Of a stretch of 64,000 bases of DNA, positions 8,110 through 16,945 are shown in pieces. Below the pieces are notes generated by a model. It was given only the letters and a program-made list of their open reading frames with translations, searched no databases and was not told where the DNA came from. The stretch covers positions 992,001 to 1,056,000 of the forward strand of contig OZ219890.1 of NCBI GenBank assembly GCA_964291635.2, given 5' to 3'. The position numbers and the translations under genes are program-made. Numbering within the stretch: position 1 is the stretch's first letter; the number at the start of each line of letters is the position of its first letter. The stretch comes from JAPPHA01 sp964291635. GTDB taxonomy: Bacteria > Pseudomonadota > Alphaproteobacteria > Rhodobacterales > Rhodobacteraceae.

Positions 8110-9660
8110 ATGCGCTGGACCGTAGGGCGGTTTCGGCCCGTGGAGAAGAAACACTGGCGCCTGTTGTGCGCGCGCATCACCCAGCTCATCGGGCGCCGGG
8201 AGACACTTCTGCCGCTCCCCTGGCCCGATGAGGTCGAGGCGGAAGCGCATCGCATCGCCGACCGGCTGGTCAGCCGCTCGCCCCCGGTCGCAGGCGCCGG
8301 GACCGGATCCAGCATGGAAACGGTGGATGTGGCGTCCCTGGAGATGGTGCGCCCGCGTTCCGCCGGTGTCGAACACGTGGGGCTGTGGGCGATGGAACAA
8401 CTCGGCATCGGGGAACTCCTTGTGCGTCTGGGTTTCAACCGCCGGTCGCGGGCCGTGGCCATGGGATCGATCATCGGCCGCATGGCGGTGCCGGGCTCGG
8501 AGCGTGCGACCTGGCGCTGGCTCTGCGAGCGCAGTGCGCTCGGCGAACTGCTCGATGTCGATTTCGAGACCATGAGCAGGATGCGCCTGTACCGGGCCTC
8601 GGATGCCCTGCTGTCGCGGCGCCGGGAGATCGAGACCCACGTATTCGAGCGGGTGACGGATTTGTTCTCGCTGGGTCACACGGTGACGCTGGTTGATCTC
8701 ACCAACACGTTTTTCGAGGGCGTGGCTGACAAGCAGCCCAAGGCCCAGCGTGGCCACTCGAAGGAGAAGCGCAGCGACTGTCCGTTACTGACCCTGGGCC
8801 TGGTTCTCGACGGCAGCGGTTTCGTGCAACGCTCGGACGTGTTCCCCGGCAACGTCAAGGAGAGCAGCACACTGGAGGAGATGCTGGCCCGGCTTTCGGC
8901 ACCCCGGGATGCGCTGGTGGTGATGGACGCCGGCGTGGCCACCGAGGACAACGTCACCTGGCTCCGCGACAATGGCTACCGCTATCTCGTGGTCAGCCGC
9001 GAACGGGTCCGCCACTTCGACCCCGACCTGGCGACGGCGATCGAGACCCGCACCCGCGGGAAGGTCCACATCCAGGCCGTCACCGACGAGGCGGCTTCCG
9101 AACTCCGCCTGTTGTGTTGCTCCGAGGCCCGGGCCGAGAAGGAGCTGGGCATCACCGAACGCTTCATGACGCGCTTCGAGGACGCGTTGCAGAAGCTGCA
9201 CGACGGGCTGTCACGACCGCGGACCCGCAAGCAGGTCGCCTATGTCTGGCAGCGGATCGGACGCATCCGGCAGAAGAGCCGTGGCGCTGGCCAGCACTAC
9301 AGTATCGACGTCGTCACCGATCCGGAGAATTCCGAAAAGGCGGTCGGGCTCATCTGGACGCGGACACCGCGCGCCAGCACCATGCTCACCCACCCCGGTG
9401 TCTACTGCCTGCGCACCAACCAGCTGGACTGGGATGCGGAGACCCTGTGGCGGACCTATTCCATGCTGACGGATGTGGAATCGGTGTTCCGGTCGCCGAA
9501 GTCCGAACTGGGTCTGCGTCCCGTGTATCACCGCAAGCAGGTCCGGTCCGATGGTCACCTGTTCATCAGCGTCCTGGCCTACCAGCTGGTCCAGGTCATT
9601 CGCAGCCGTCTTCGGGCCCATGGCGAGACGGCGAGCTGGAATACGCTGCGGGACAGTTGT
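8110..9660 (+). pseudogene. IS1634-family transposase, C-terminus lost
   Basis: A second, distinct IS1634-type transposase. Recognisable parts are VTLVDLTNTFFEG and GHSKEKRSDCPLLTLGLVLD (first catalytic region), LVVMDAGVATEDNVTWL (second) and TYSMLTDVESVFRSPKSELG followed by RPVYHRKQ and HLFISVLAYQLV (third). The family pattern ends at SWNTLRD near 9650; the open frame to 9747 beyond it is unrelated and is antisense to a TIR-like gene. The transposase has therefore lost its extreme C-terminus, and its right end lies fused to that gene. Confidence 0.85.
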
Positions 9661-9985
9661 CGGACTTCAGCGCCATGCGGGGCTTGTGACAGGTCTTTTT
9701 TGGACGGCCCCACAAGAAAAAGTATGGTTTTCCTTCTTCCCGGGTGATGGTCAATTCGGCTTCCACACCTTTGGCAGTATGGGTATGTTCGCCGCATATG
9801 ACGATGGTGAGATCAGTCCTGCGGATACGTTCCCGCACCTGCGCCTTCCAATTGGTATCGAAGCGCTCGTGTACGGACCAGTCGGCAATCTGGAAGGGTG
9901 AATCCGGGTTCTTGGCCTGACCGACGAGAGCGTTTCTCAGTTCTTCGTCATGGTCGAAATCGAAGCTGATGAATGCACGTTTCAT
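9596..9985 (-). CDS. TIR-like (DUF1863/ThsB-type) protein, 3' end replaced by IS1634
   Basis: Starts MKRAFISFDFDHDEELRNAL and continues DTNWKAQVRERIRRTDLTIV, ICGEHTHTAKGVEAELTITR and EEGKPYFFLWGRPKKTCHKP. This is the MTH538/DUF1863 TIR-like fold, also found in the ThsB sensor of Thoeris defence. Intact relatives end with a short segment containing 'W-W-NL--LI'. Here, after KSD at about 9665, the reading frame runs into antisense transposase sequence, so the last 25 or so residues are foreign. It lies 263 bases downstream of the Argonaute on the same strand and may be part of the same defence module. Activity is doubtful without the native C-terminus. Confidence 0.8.
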   Translation of the reverse strand: MKRAFISFDFDHDEELRNALVGQAKNPDSPFQIADWSVHERFDTNWKAQVRERIRRTDLTIVICGEHTHTAKGVEAELTITREEGKPYFFLWGRPKKTCHKPRMALKSDNCPAAYSSSPSRHGPEDGCE

Positions 9986-10248
9986 GGTTGGGAGTTGATC
10001 TCCAGTTCGTGAGGCGGGGGTAGGTTCAGAAGCAAGCCCTGGATTGCTTGCATCGGCGTCGGTCGGGAGATCACGGGATCGTCTATGAGAAGTGGGGAGT
10101 GAGATGTCAACGCAACAGAGGTCGAGGCGTTGAGATCGGGGCGTGGGTGGCCGAGTGCCCCGAGATTGCTTCCAGCCGATCCTGAGAGAAGATCGCCATC
10201 CTTTCGCTCTTCCTTGTCGCGACGGCGCCAGCAAGCGCCGAGCCGTGT

Positions 10249-11814
10249 CTAGATGTAGTACTTGAAGGGTAGCTTGGGCTCGCTGCCCATAGGTGCGGAG
10301 ATAAGGACGTCGCCGACCGCGTTGGCGAAGCGAATGGTTACGGGCATTCGGTCATTGTGGAGGCATGAGTTGAAGTTGATCTTCGTGAGGCCAAGCACAT
10401 CTGACAGCACGGTCGTGAGGTCACATTGACCACGGACGACACGCACGGAAATGGGATTCGGCGTCTCGGGTCCCATGTAGGTGTCGAGCCGGGGTACGTA
10501 GCCTGACGTCCAGAGGAGGGCGTGGCGCGTGCCAATCTGAAGTGCGGTGCCCCGGATGACGGGGTACTCGTCGGGCCGGTAGAGCTTAAGGTCATCGCGA
10601 GCGTCAGAAATCTGCACGCCCACAAGATTCGTTTCGGTTCCGCAAGCGGATGAGAAGCCACGCCACTCATCGTCGGTGAAGGCCGACTTGGCGTGGATGA
10701 AGAGCTCGGCCGGGGGGCCGTCGTGCAGACGGACATACTCGCCTACGACCATCTCAATGAGATCGGTGGCAGCATCCTGGTCGAGGTGAAACTGTTTCGT
10801 GTCGGTCTGGAACCAGGGACCGAGCGCGCCGCGGAAGACCACGCCTTCACCGTCCGACAGGAACATTTGCGCAGCGCAGCAGGCATGACGCTTGTCGCTC
10901 GTCAGCTCGCTGCGCTTGTACACGAGGCCGACGTAGCAGACCCCGGGACGGACATCGGCCAACTGCCATGGCTTTCCGCCGGCCTTGTAGTAGGCGCCCG
11001 TTCCGAGTTTCCAGGCGATCGTTGCCGGATCCTCGACACGTCGTACGGGCATCCCGCTCTCGCGGCGGAAGTCGCCGGGGGTTAGCGTTGTTTCTCGGAC
11101 GATTTGAGTGACGATCCGCTCCTTCAAGAGGCGCGCCTTCAGCTGACGGCGGAAATGCGTTGCATATCGATAGACTTCGGCCTCGCGCTCGTCGTCGCCG
11201 AACAGCGTTGGCTGGATCTGCAGCTGCTGTGCGCGGCGCCGCGAGATGGTCACCGTGCCCGGTACTCGGTCGTCGCGCCTCACGATCGATTTCGGCCGAC
11301 CGAGTTCGTAGACTTTTTCGGGGATCACGACGAACCAAAATTGCGGTGCGTTTTCGAGCCGATCATTCTCGGCGACAAGGCGGGACACGAAAAGGTCGAC
11401 GGCTGTCCGCACTGCCTCATGACGGTTGGCGATCCGAAGGGTGCGATCGATTTCGTCGGGATCGAGATCGTCGATGACACAGGGCGGCTCTACCGGCCAG
11501 TCGGCATGGAAGGCTTCGGCGAAGCCGGGGAACGGTACATGCTGAGGTTCGACTGGCCGTGAGCGCGGACCGGGGGGCGGGATGTCAATGAATCGAGACA
11601 TGGTCTTCGCCCATGTCTTGAAGCGGCGGACCCCATCGGGCGTTCCGACCAACCCGTAGCGGATGGACTGCAATTGCGTGGTATCGCCCGCGGGACCGTA
11701 GAGATAGAGGCCATCCCGCGGGTAGACGAGACGCTGGCCGTGGCGGAATTCCAGCAACGGCTCCTCAATATAGAGCATCCGTAGCGTAAAGGGTTGTGGC
11801 CTAGACGCCGTCAC
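10249..11814 (-). CDS. Short prokaryotic Argonaute (SPARTA effector-sensor subunit)
   Basis: 521-residue short pAgo with MID and PIWI domains only. In SPARTA systems it binds a guide RNA and target DNA and activates the TIR-APAZ partner. Evidence: the N-terminal YIEEPLLEFRHGQRLVYPRD and LYLYGP segment; a PIWI core with LGTGAYYKAGGKPWQLADVR, CYVGLVYKR, CAAQMFLSDGEGVVFRGALG and PAELFIHAKSAFTDDEWRGF; and the C-terminal LTTVLSDVLGLTKINFNSCL and NDRMPVTIRFANAVGDVLI. Short pAgos are catalytically inactive as a class; I did not map each tetrad position. The start overlaps the end of TIR-APAZ by 14 bases. The frame is intact. Confidence 0.92.
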   Translation of the reverse strand: MTASRPQPFTLRMLYIEEPLLEFRHGQRLVYPRDGLYLYGPAGDTTQLQSIRYGLVGTPDGVRRFKTWAKTMSRFIDIPPPGPRSRPVEPQHVPFPGFAEAFHADWPVEPPCVIDDLDPDEIDRTLRIANRHEAVRTAVDLFVSRLVAENDRLENAPQFWFVVIPEKVYELGRPKSIVRRDDRVPGTVTISRRRAQQLQIQPTLFGDDEREAEVYRYATHFRRQLKARLLKERIVTQIVRETTLTPGDFRRESGMPVRRVEDPATIAWKLGTGAYYKAGGKPWQLADVRPGVCYVGLVYKRSELTSDKRHACCAAQMFLSDGEGVVFRGALGPWFQTDTKQFHLDQDAATDLIEMVVGEYVRLHDGPPAELFIHAKSAFTDDEWRGFSSACGTETNLVGVQISDARDDLKLYRPDEYPVIRGTALQIGTRHALLWTSGYVPRLDTYMGPETPNPISVRVVRGQCDLTTVLSDVLGLTKINFNSCLHNDRMPVTIRFANAVGDVLISAPMGSEPKLPFKYYI

Positions 11815-13233
11815 CAGCTACCTCGGAGTGATCGTTGTCGCCCGGGTCCTCGGGTTCATCCGGCCCGTCGTCGTCGCTGGGATCGTCGTCATCCGGTTCA
11901 GGGGCTTCCTCCTCGACGGGGAGACTGACAGGAGCCTGCCAGCAAATCGGCGGCAAGCCGAGAACAATCGCTTCCTGGGAGCTGACAGGCACGGCGAGCG
12001 TGCTACGCCCTTCGGCGAGCCAATGCAGGAAGGCGAGGAGCATGTCGCGCCAACGCGCGTTTCGCCATGTTTTGGCAAAGGAGCGGCGGAGCCTGTGCAT
12101 CCTGGCGGGATCGTCGAAGGGCTCGTGTCCATTCTCCGTGAAGACGAGCCGGCTCACGATGCGAACATGGCGTATCGGCGCCGATCGAGCAGCGACGCTG
12201 ACACCGAAGTGCCAGTTCATCTCTCGCTTGAGCGATACTCCCTGGATCTGGCGAAGCCCGGCGAGGTCGCCCCAGCGGAAGGCGATCTTCGATGTCGGTG
12301 CGACATCCAGGGGAGGCCACCATGCCGTTTGGGTTCCCGACATGGCATAGGATTGAAGGCCTCGTTGCGCAAAGAAAGATTCGAATGCCTGACGCGACAG
12401 GTCGGTGAAGTGTTTGCGTGCGTCGAGCCGCTCGATGCCAAGCTTGGACCAGCCGTCGTCCAAAAAACCGGTGACGAGCCGCTCCGCTTTCCGTTTGATG
12501 GGAAGATGCGGCCCGAAATGATCTTGCAGATCATGGAAGGGAGCGAAGGCAAGGAAGCCGCGGCGGAAGGGTTTGACCGGCCACGGCGGCTTTTCAATCA
12601 GTGCTTTGGCCTGACGCTCAGATATGTGCCCCCTGAATTCGTAATACCGGATTTTCTTCGGGAGCTTGCTGATCGGGAGCCAGTTGGAAATCAACCGCTC
12701 GGGAGCGTCGACCGGCGTCTTGGCGTGAATGGCTTGTATATCGCGCCAGATCGGGTCGCCGTCGCCAGCGTTGCGGGGGACACGATATGTTTCTTGCAGG
12801 GTTTCCAGGAGCTCTGCAAGTCCGCGGGCCCAGCCGCGTGTGAAGTCGATGTACTGGGCGTGTGCAATCAGGAAGGGTGCGTCGAAGCGCTCCATGCGCA
12901 GCGGAATGATGAAGGTGCTGTCTCCGATTTTGCGAGCAACCTCGGAGGCGATTTGAATTTCATTGCGTACGCCCTGCTTCTCGACTGCGCGCGGGTTGGC
13001 GACGAGAAGCATCTTGCAGGCGCGTTCACGGAGAGTGTTCTCCAGCTTGCGTTGCCAGTCGTCACCGCCCTTGATCCGGAGTACATCGGCCCAAACCTCG
13101 TAGCCCATGGCGGCAAGCTTCGCTCCCAGCCAGATCGTGAACGCATTGTCCTCCGGGCGGCGTGGCTGATGAAGAGAACTTCGCGGGGATCGACCCTTGG
13201 TTCCGGTCGTTTGCTTGGGGTCTGCGAAGTCAC
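11801..13233 (-). CDS. TIR-APAZ subunit of a SPARTA system, frameshifted in the TIR domain
   Basis: NADase effector that pairs with short Argonaute. The TIR domain reads DPREVLFISHA and then, after a one-base loss at about 13157-13158, continues in another frame as PEDNAFTIWLGAKLAAMGYE, VWADVLRIKGGDDWQRKLE and ACKMLLVANPRAVEKQGVRN. The APAZ domain follows (NWLPISKLPKKIRYYEFRGH, ALIEKPPWPVKPFRRGFLAF), and a very acidic tail (PDDDDPSDDDGPDEPEDPG) closes the protein. I chose the GTG at 13233, which overlaps the AbiEii stop as GTGA; a TTG at 13275 is the alternative. As written the gene cannot give a full-length protein, so it is either inactivated or mis-sequenced at one base. Confidence 0.88.
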
Positions 13234-14163
13234 GGGGCAACTTCCAAGAGGGTCCAGGGGCCTCCGGGAGGCCAAGACGCAACCTCTGTGCGGGCCAGCA
13301 TGGGCTGCAGGAAGACGCGCAGATCATTGACGACCTGGGCGAGTGAATCGGACGGTGTTGCGAGCCGGTCGCGGGCCAGGAAGGCCTGCCACTGGGCTTC
13401 CCGGTCAAGGGCAAAATGATCACTGAGACCGACAGGCATTTGCTCCGGCAATGCGGTTCGGCGTCGCTCGAAGGTTTGCTGGATGGCGTTTGCCAGGCTG
13501 CCGCCTTCGAAGGTGAAGGTCTGCGCGATCATCCACAGATCGTAGAAATCCTTCATGCGGCTGTTTGCGATGCCAAGCGAGACGATCGTTTCAGTCTTCT
13601 CGGCGACGACGGTTTCAGGTGGATAAGCGCGCAGAATGGGCGCCGGCGCGTCGAGTAGGGCCGGGTATTCGATCTCGATCGGCGCAGGCGTGATCACATC
13701 GCCAAATCCGACGTCGATCTGGATGGGCAGTAGCGCCCCGGCGATGGTCGCGCCGGTTCTGACGCGCACGCCGGGGTATTCGTCGTCATCGCGGATTGGA
13801 GCGGCTTGGACGCTTGCAACGTCGAAGACGACCCCATCGTCAGGCACCTTCCACAGAGCAGATGGAACGGATGCTTGCCTCAACCGTTGCGGGATCGGGA
13901 TCGCCGTGGCCCAGCAGGTCGAGGTCACGGGTCGGTCGGAAGGGATCGTCATGCCAGATTGCGAAGAGCATCGCGCCCTTCAGGACAAACCATTCGCGCT
14001 GGTCGGAGACGCTGAGTCGGTAAAGCAATCGCTCGAGCGCGTAGCGAGTGAGGAGAATCTGAAAATCGGTCTGTTCGGCGCGGGCGCGCGCGAGCAGACG
14101 GGCACGCACAGATGCGCCGACGTTGCGAAGCTCACGCGCCATCGGCGACCATCGCTTCGACAT
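13230..14163 (-). pseudogene. abiEii: AbiEii-type toxin, frameshifted (pair 2)
   Basis: The N-terminal part reads MSKRWSPMARELRNVGASVR, then FVLKGAMLFAIWHDDPFRPT and RDLDLLGHGDPDPATVEASI, the nucleotidyltransferase signature. After SICSVE, one extra base at about 13848 shifts the frame, and the protein continues VPDDGVVFDVASVQAAPIRD, IQIDVGFGD, ALLDAPAPILRAYPPETVVA and RMKDFYDLWMIAQTF. Both halves together match a complete AbiEii. The start overlaps the upstream AbiEi stop: ATG at 14163, or the in-frame ATG at 14142 closer to the stop. The 3' end overlaps the TIR-APAZ GTG by four bases. Confidence 0.85.
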
Positions 14164-14755
14164 AGGGCCGCATCACTGACCAGACACGCGCCGAGCGAGC
14201 GAACTCCCAGAGCTGGTCGGGTGTGACGCGTCGGCAGCGGAGCCCTTCTCGGAGTCCTTCCAGCGCGATGTCGAGTCCGATCTTGTTGCGATACCGGAAA
14301 CAGTCGACGATCGACTTGGCGGGCTCGAATATCGGGACCTCAATCCCCTCGATGAGATGCCGCTTCACTCCGTCCGCCAGAGCGTGGCTGCTGAACCGCA
14401 CGAAGCGGATTGGGGGATACTCGACCTTGGGCTTCCATCCGGTGCGATCGATGGCGATCCAGACAGCGGAGGGCATTTGAAGTGTCAGTTCGTGAAACTG
14501 TAGCGCGGACGTCAGGCAGATCACGCCCTTTGGCACAAGAGCGGAGGCTTCCGCGAGGCTGCGCCGGGTATCGGGAATCGTGTCGGCTAGCTCGTAGAGG
14601 CCTCGGGCCACACGTACGACAGTCCCGTCCCGAACCAGGCGGGCTACGGTCTCGGGCCCGACGCCGGCGTCGCGTAGATCGGGCATGCGCACCAGTCCTC
14701 TCTGACCAAGAAGGTGCAGGACTGCGTCGCGCTGCTTGGCCTGTCTAAGTGACAT
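14132..14755 (-). CDS. abiEi: AbiEi-type antitoxin (pair 2)
   Basis: 207-residue antitoxin/repressor: a winged helix (AVLHLLGQRGLVRMPDLRDA, VRDGTVVRVARGLYELAD) followed by the AbiEi C-terminal domain (GVICLTSALQFHELTLQMP, IEGIEVPIFEPAKSIVDCFR). It is shorter than pair 1 but complete. It is the first gene of the chain AbiEi-AbiEii-TIR-APAZ-Argonaute, all minus strand with overlapping ends, so its promoter probably drives the SPARTA genes too and AbiEi autoregulation could control them. Confidence 0.9.
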   Translation of the reverse strand: MSLRQAKQRDAVLHLLGQRGLVRMPDLRDAGVGPETVARLVRDGTVVRVARGLYELADTIPDTRRSLAEASALVPKGVICLTSALQFHELTLQMPSAVWIAIDRTGWKPKVEYPPIRFVRFSSHALADGVKRHLIEGIEVPIFEPAKSIVDCFRYRNKIGLDIALEGLREGLRCRRVTPDQLWEFARSARVWSVMRPYVEAMVADGA

Positions 14756-14770
14756 TGTCTCTACTTCAAT

Positions 14771-14831
14771 TTACAAGAGCAGAGGTTATATCACAATCAC
14801 ACAGAAAAACCCAACGCCCCTTGTAAAGGGG
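14771..14831 (-). promoter_or_regulatory. Candidate promoter/operator of the abiE2-SPARTA operon
   Basis: TTACAAG at 14771-14777 and its inverse CTTGTAA at 14820-14826 flank the region just upstream of the abiEi start at 14755. The second copy lies within a short stem CCCCTT...AAGGGG (14817-14831). The position suits an AbiEi operator; the assignment is inferred. Confidence 0.4.
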
Positions 14832-15010
14832 AACAGATAGAAACTGGATGCACGCCGCTAGGAGACGCGGCGCTCCGCAGGGGCCGTGACAAGGCAGGCA
14901 GGCTGAATCGGGCTGACCAAATGAGTCACCGAGTGCCGGATTCGGTATGGAATGCGAACTTGCCGTACTTGCTGCATCGTAGCAGCGTTTGACGGAATCC
15001 AGGAGGGAAC

Positions 15011-16407
15011 ATGCCAGACAAGGTTTTTTATTCCTGGCAGAGCGACCGCCCGAACAAGACGAATCGAGGTTTCATCGAGGATGCCCTGGTGCAGGCGATA
15101 CGAAATCTCGGCAGGGAAGAGAGCGAGATCTACACGCCCCTGCGGGACCTGGAACTCGACAAGGACACCAAGGGCATCCCCGGCAGCCCGCCTGTCGCCG
15201 ACACCATCTTCCGGAAGATCGACGAATGCGCGGTGTTCGTTCCCGATCTGACATTCTGCGGCCTGACCGAGGGAGGGCGGCCGACCCCGAATGCAAACGT
15301 GCTGATCGAGTACGGCTGGGCGCTTGCAAAGCTCGGTCACGAGAGAATCGTGGCGGTGATGAATGAGGCTTACGGACCGCCCACGGAGACGACGCTGCCG
15401 TTCAATATCCGGCATACCCGCTGGCCGCATCGTTTCAACCTGAGCGAGGGCGCGGAGGCGGACACACGAAACTCCGTCAAACGCAGTCTGACCAGGTACT
15501 TCGAAGAGGCGATCAGGACCGCACTTGCGGCTCCGGCGGCTGCTCGCTCCTCCTTTGCTCCGCTGCAACCGAGTTCCGGCATGTCGAGCTTTCTCAAGGA
15601 GGGCGATGTCCTCGGGTTCTTGCCTCCCGTCGATGGCCGCCCAGAACCCACACCGGTCGTATGGAAGGATGGGCGACGAGCCTTCCTGAGAGTCGTTCCG
15701 GTCAGTCCGGTGGGGCCGTACAACGCTCTTCAGATCAATCGAATGCTCGACAACATGCCGCTGAGGCCCTTCTGGAGTCCCGGGCAAAGTCGTCACTGGC
15801 GCATGGGCAACGAATGGGGCGCAGTCGTGTTTGAGTCCGGCGGCCCTGAACGAATTGCCGCCGACTACATCGTCCAAGTGACCAGAGCAGGTGAGATCTG
15901 AGGAATAGACAATTTCTGGCTTCAAACCCGACGCATTGACTTCGAGGCCGAAGAGCTCAAGCGGCTGGATTTTCCGGATATGCGCCCCCAGGACCATGTC
16001 GTCCGATTCTTCGAGGATGCCTTTGCGCTCGCTTGAGCGAGTATCTCCAGTTTGCGAAGGAGCAACTCGAAGTCACATCTCCCGTTACCGTGATCGCGGG
16101 ACTCACCGGCATACAGGGCTTTCAGACTTACCTGCCGCCTTCCCGGCCCGGCATGCCGACCCATCACCGCGTCGGAGGAGCCGCCAGCTCCAACATTGTT
16201 TCGACGATCCGACGCGTCTCACTGGAACCGGAGCGCGGTCCTGAATTGCGCTTCCACGAAGACTACGTCCTGAGAAACGATGCGTATTTCAGACACGCCT
16301 ACAAGGAGCTGATCCCGTTCTTTGTCAAAGCATGGAACGAGTTTCAGCATTCCCGCCCCGTGTCTCTTCCAAAGCTGGACGCGCCCGGAGAAGCCGGCGG
16401 TGGTTAG
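15011..16407 (+). pseudogene. TIR-like/nucleotide-binding defence protein with a stop and a frameshift
   Basis: Starts MPDKVFYSWQSDRPNKTNRG after an AGGAGG ribosome site. The N-terminal domain (DECAVFVPDLTFCG, NVLIEYGWALAKLGHERIVA, LPFNIRHTRWPHRFNL) has the TIR/deoxyribosyltransferase-like pattern 'FYSWQSD...VLIE-GWA'. The frame meets TGA at 15899-15901, but homologous-looking sequence continues in the same frame (GIDNFWLQTRRIDFEAEELK, DHVVRFFEDAFALA) to a second stop at 16034. It then shifts to LSEYLQFAKEQLEVTSPVTV and IAGLTGIQGFQTYL, ending at 16407. Intact length would be about 465 residues. The exact family is not certain to me; TIR-like is an inference from the motif pattern. Confidence 0.65.
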
Positions 16408-16506
16408 CCCTCGGCCGCGGCGCCCACTCCCTCGGCACGCGACGAGAGTGGTACTATGGTTCCGGCATCCGGTCGCGGCACACACGTACGTCCAGAGGTG
16501 AAACAG

Positions 16507-16893
16507 ATGTCCATTTGGGAAGAATTTTCGATCGAAGCACGCGTCCGTGAGATTCTTGACGTTCCGCCCCGCGATCCTGGCCATCACTTTGGCCGTCCCT
16601 TCCTCACCGCCTACCAGATCGCGATCTCGTTTGCCGAACGTTTCCCCAGCGACCACCGACTCATCGGCAAGCAAATCGGCGGCAAGGGTGCTGGACCGTC
16701 GCACTCTCTAGCTCAGTATCTTGCCAGGGAGCTCTCCGCTCGGATCAGAAATCACCGGCTACCGGGTATCGAGGGTGCTGATCTGCACGGAACGCATCTG
16801 AAGAAGCTTGAGTACCGTTCGAGCGAGGGAGACCTCGAATCCTCTACGGGATCATCCTCCGAACTTTCTATGTTCCGGCTCGCCGACAGTTGA
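16507..16893 (+). CDS. Hypothetical protein
   Basis: 128-residue protein beginning MSIWEEFSIEARVREILDVP. I chose the ATG at 16507 because AGAGGTG lies about 8 bases upstream; a longer frame from 16456 lacks such a site. The segment AYQIAISFAERFPSDHRLIG followed by GGKGAGPSHSLAQYLARELS looks folded and the Ser/Glu-rich tail disordered. It follows the broken TIR-like gene on the same strand by 100 bases. I do not recognise the family. Confidence 0.55.
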   Translation: MSIWEEFSIEARVREILDVPPRDPGHHFGRPFLTAYQIAISFAERFPSDHRLIGKQIGGKGAGPSHSLAQYLARELSARIRNHRLPGIEGADLHGTHLKKLEYRSSEGDLESSTGSSSELSMFRLADS

Positions 16894-16945
16894 CGGTGAG
16901 CAGAAGTCGCAGGGCTAGATGACGTCATTGCCGAGAGATATTTGG

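Noticed and set aside
11828..13330. 500-codon plus-strand frame
   Set aside because: Shadow of TIR-APAZ/Argonaute; the minus strand carries the clear domains.
14858..15997. 379-codon minus-strand frame
   Set aside because: Antisense to the TIR-like gene; no coherent domain.
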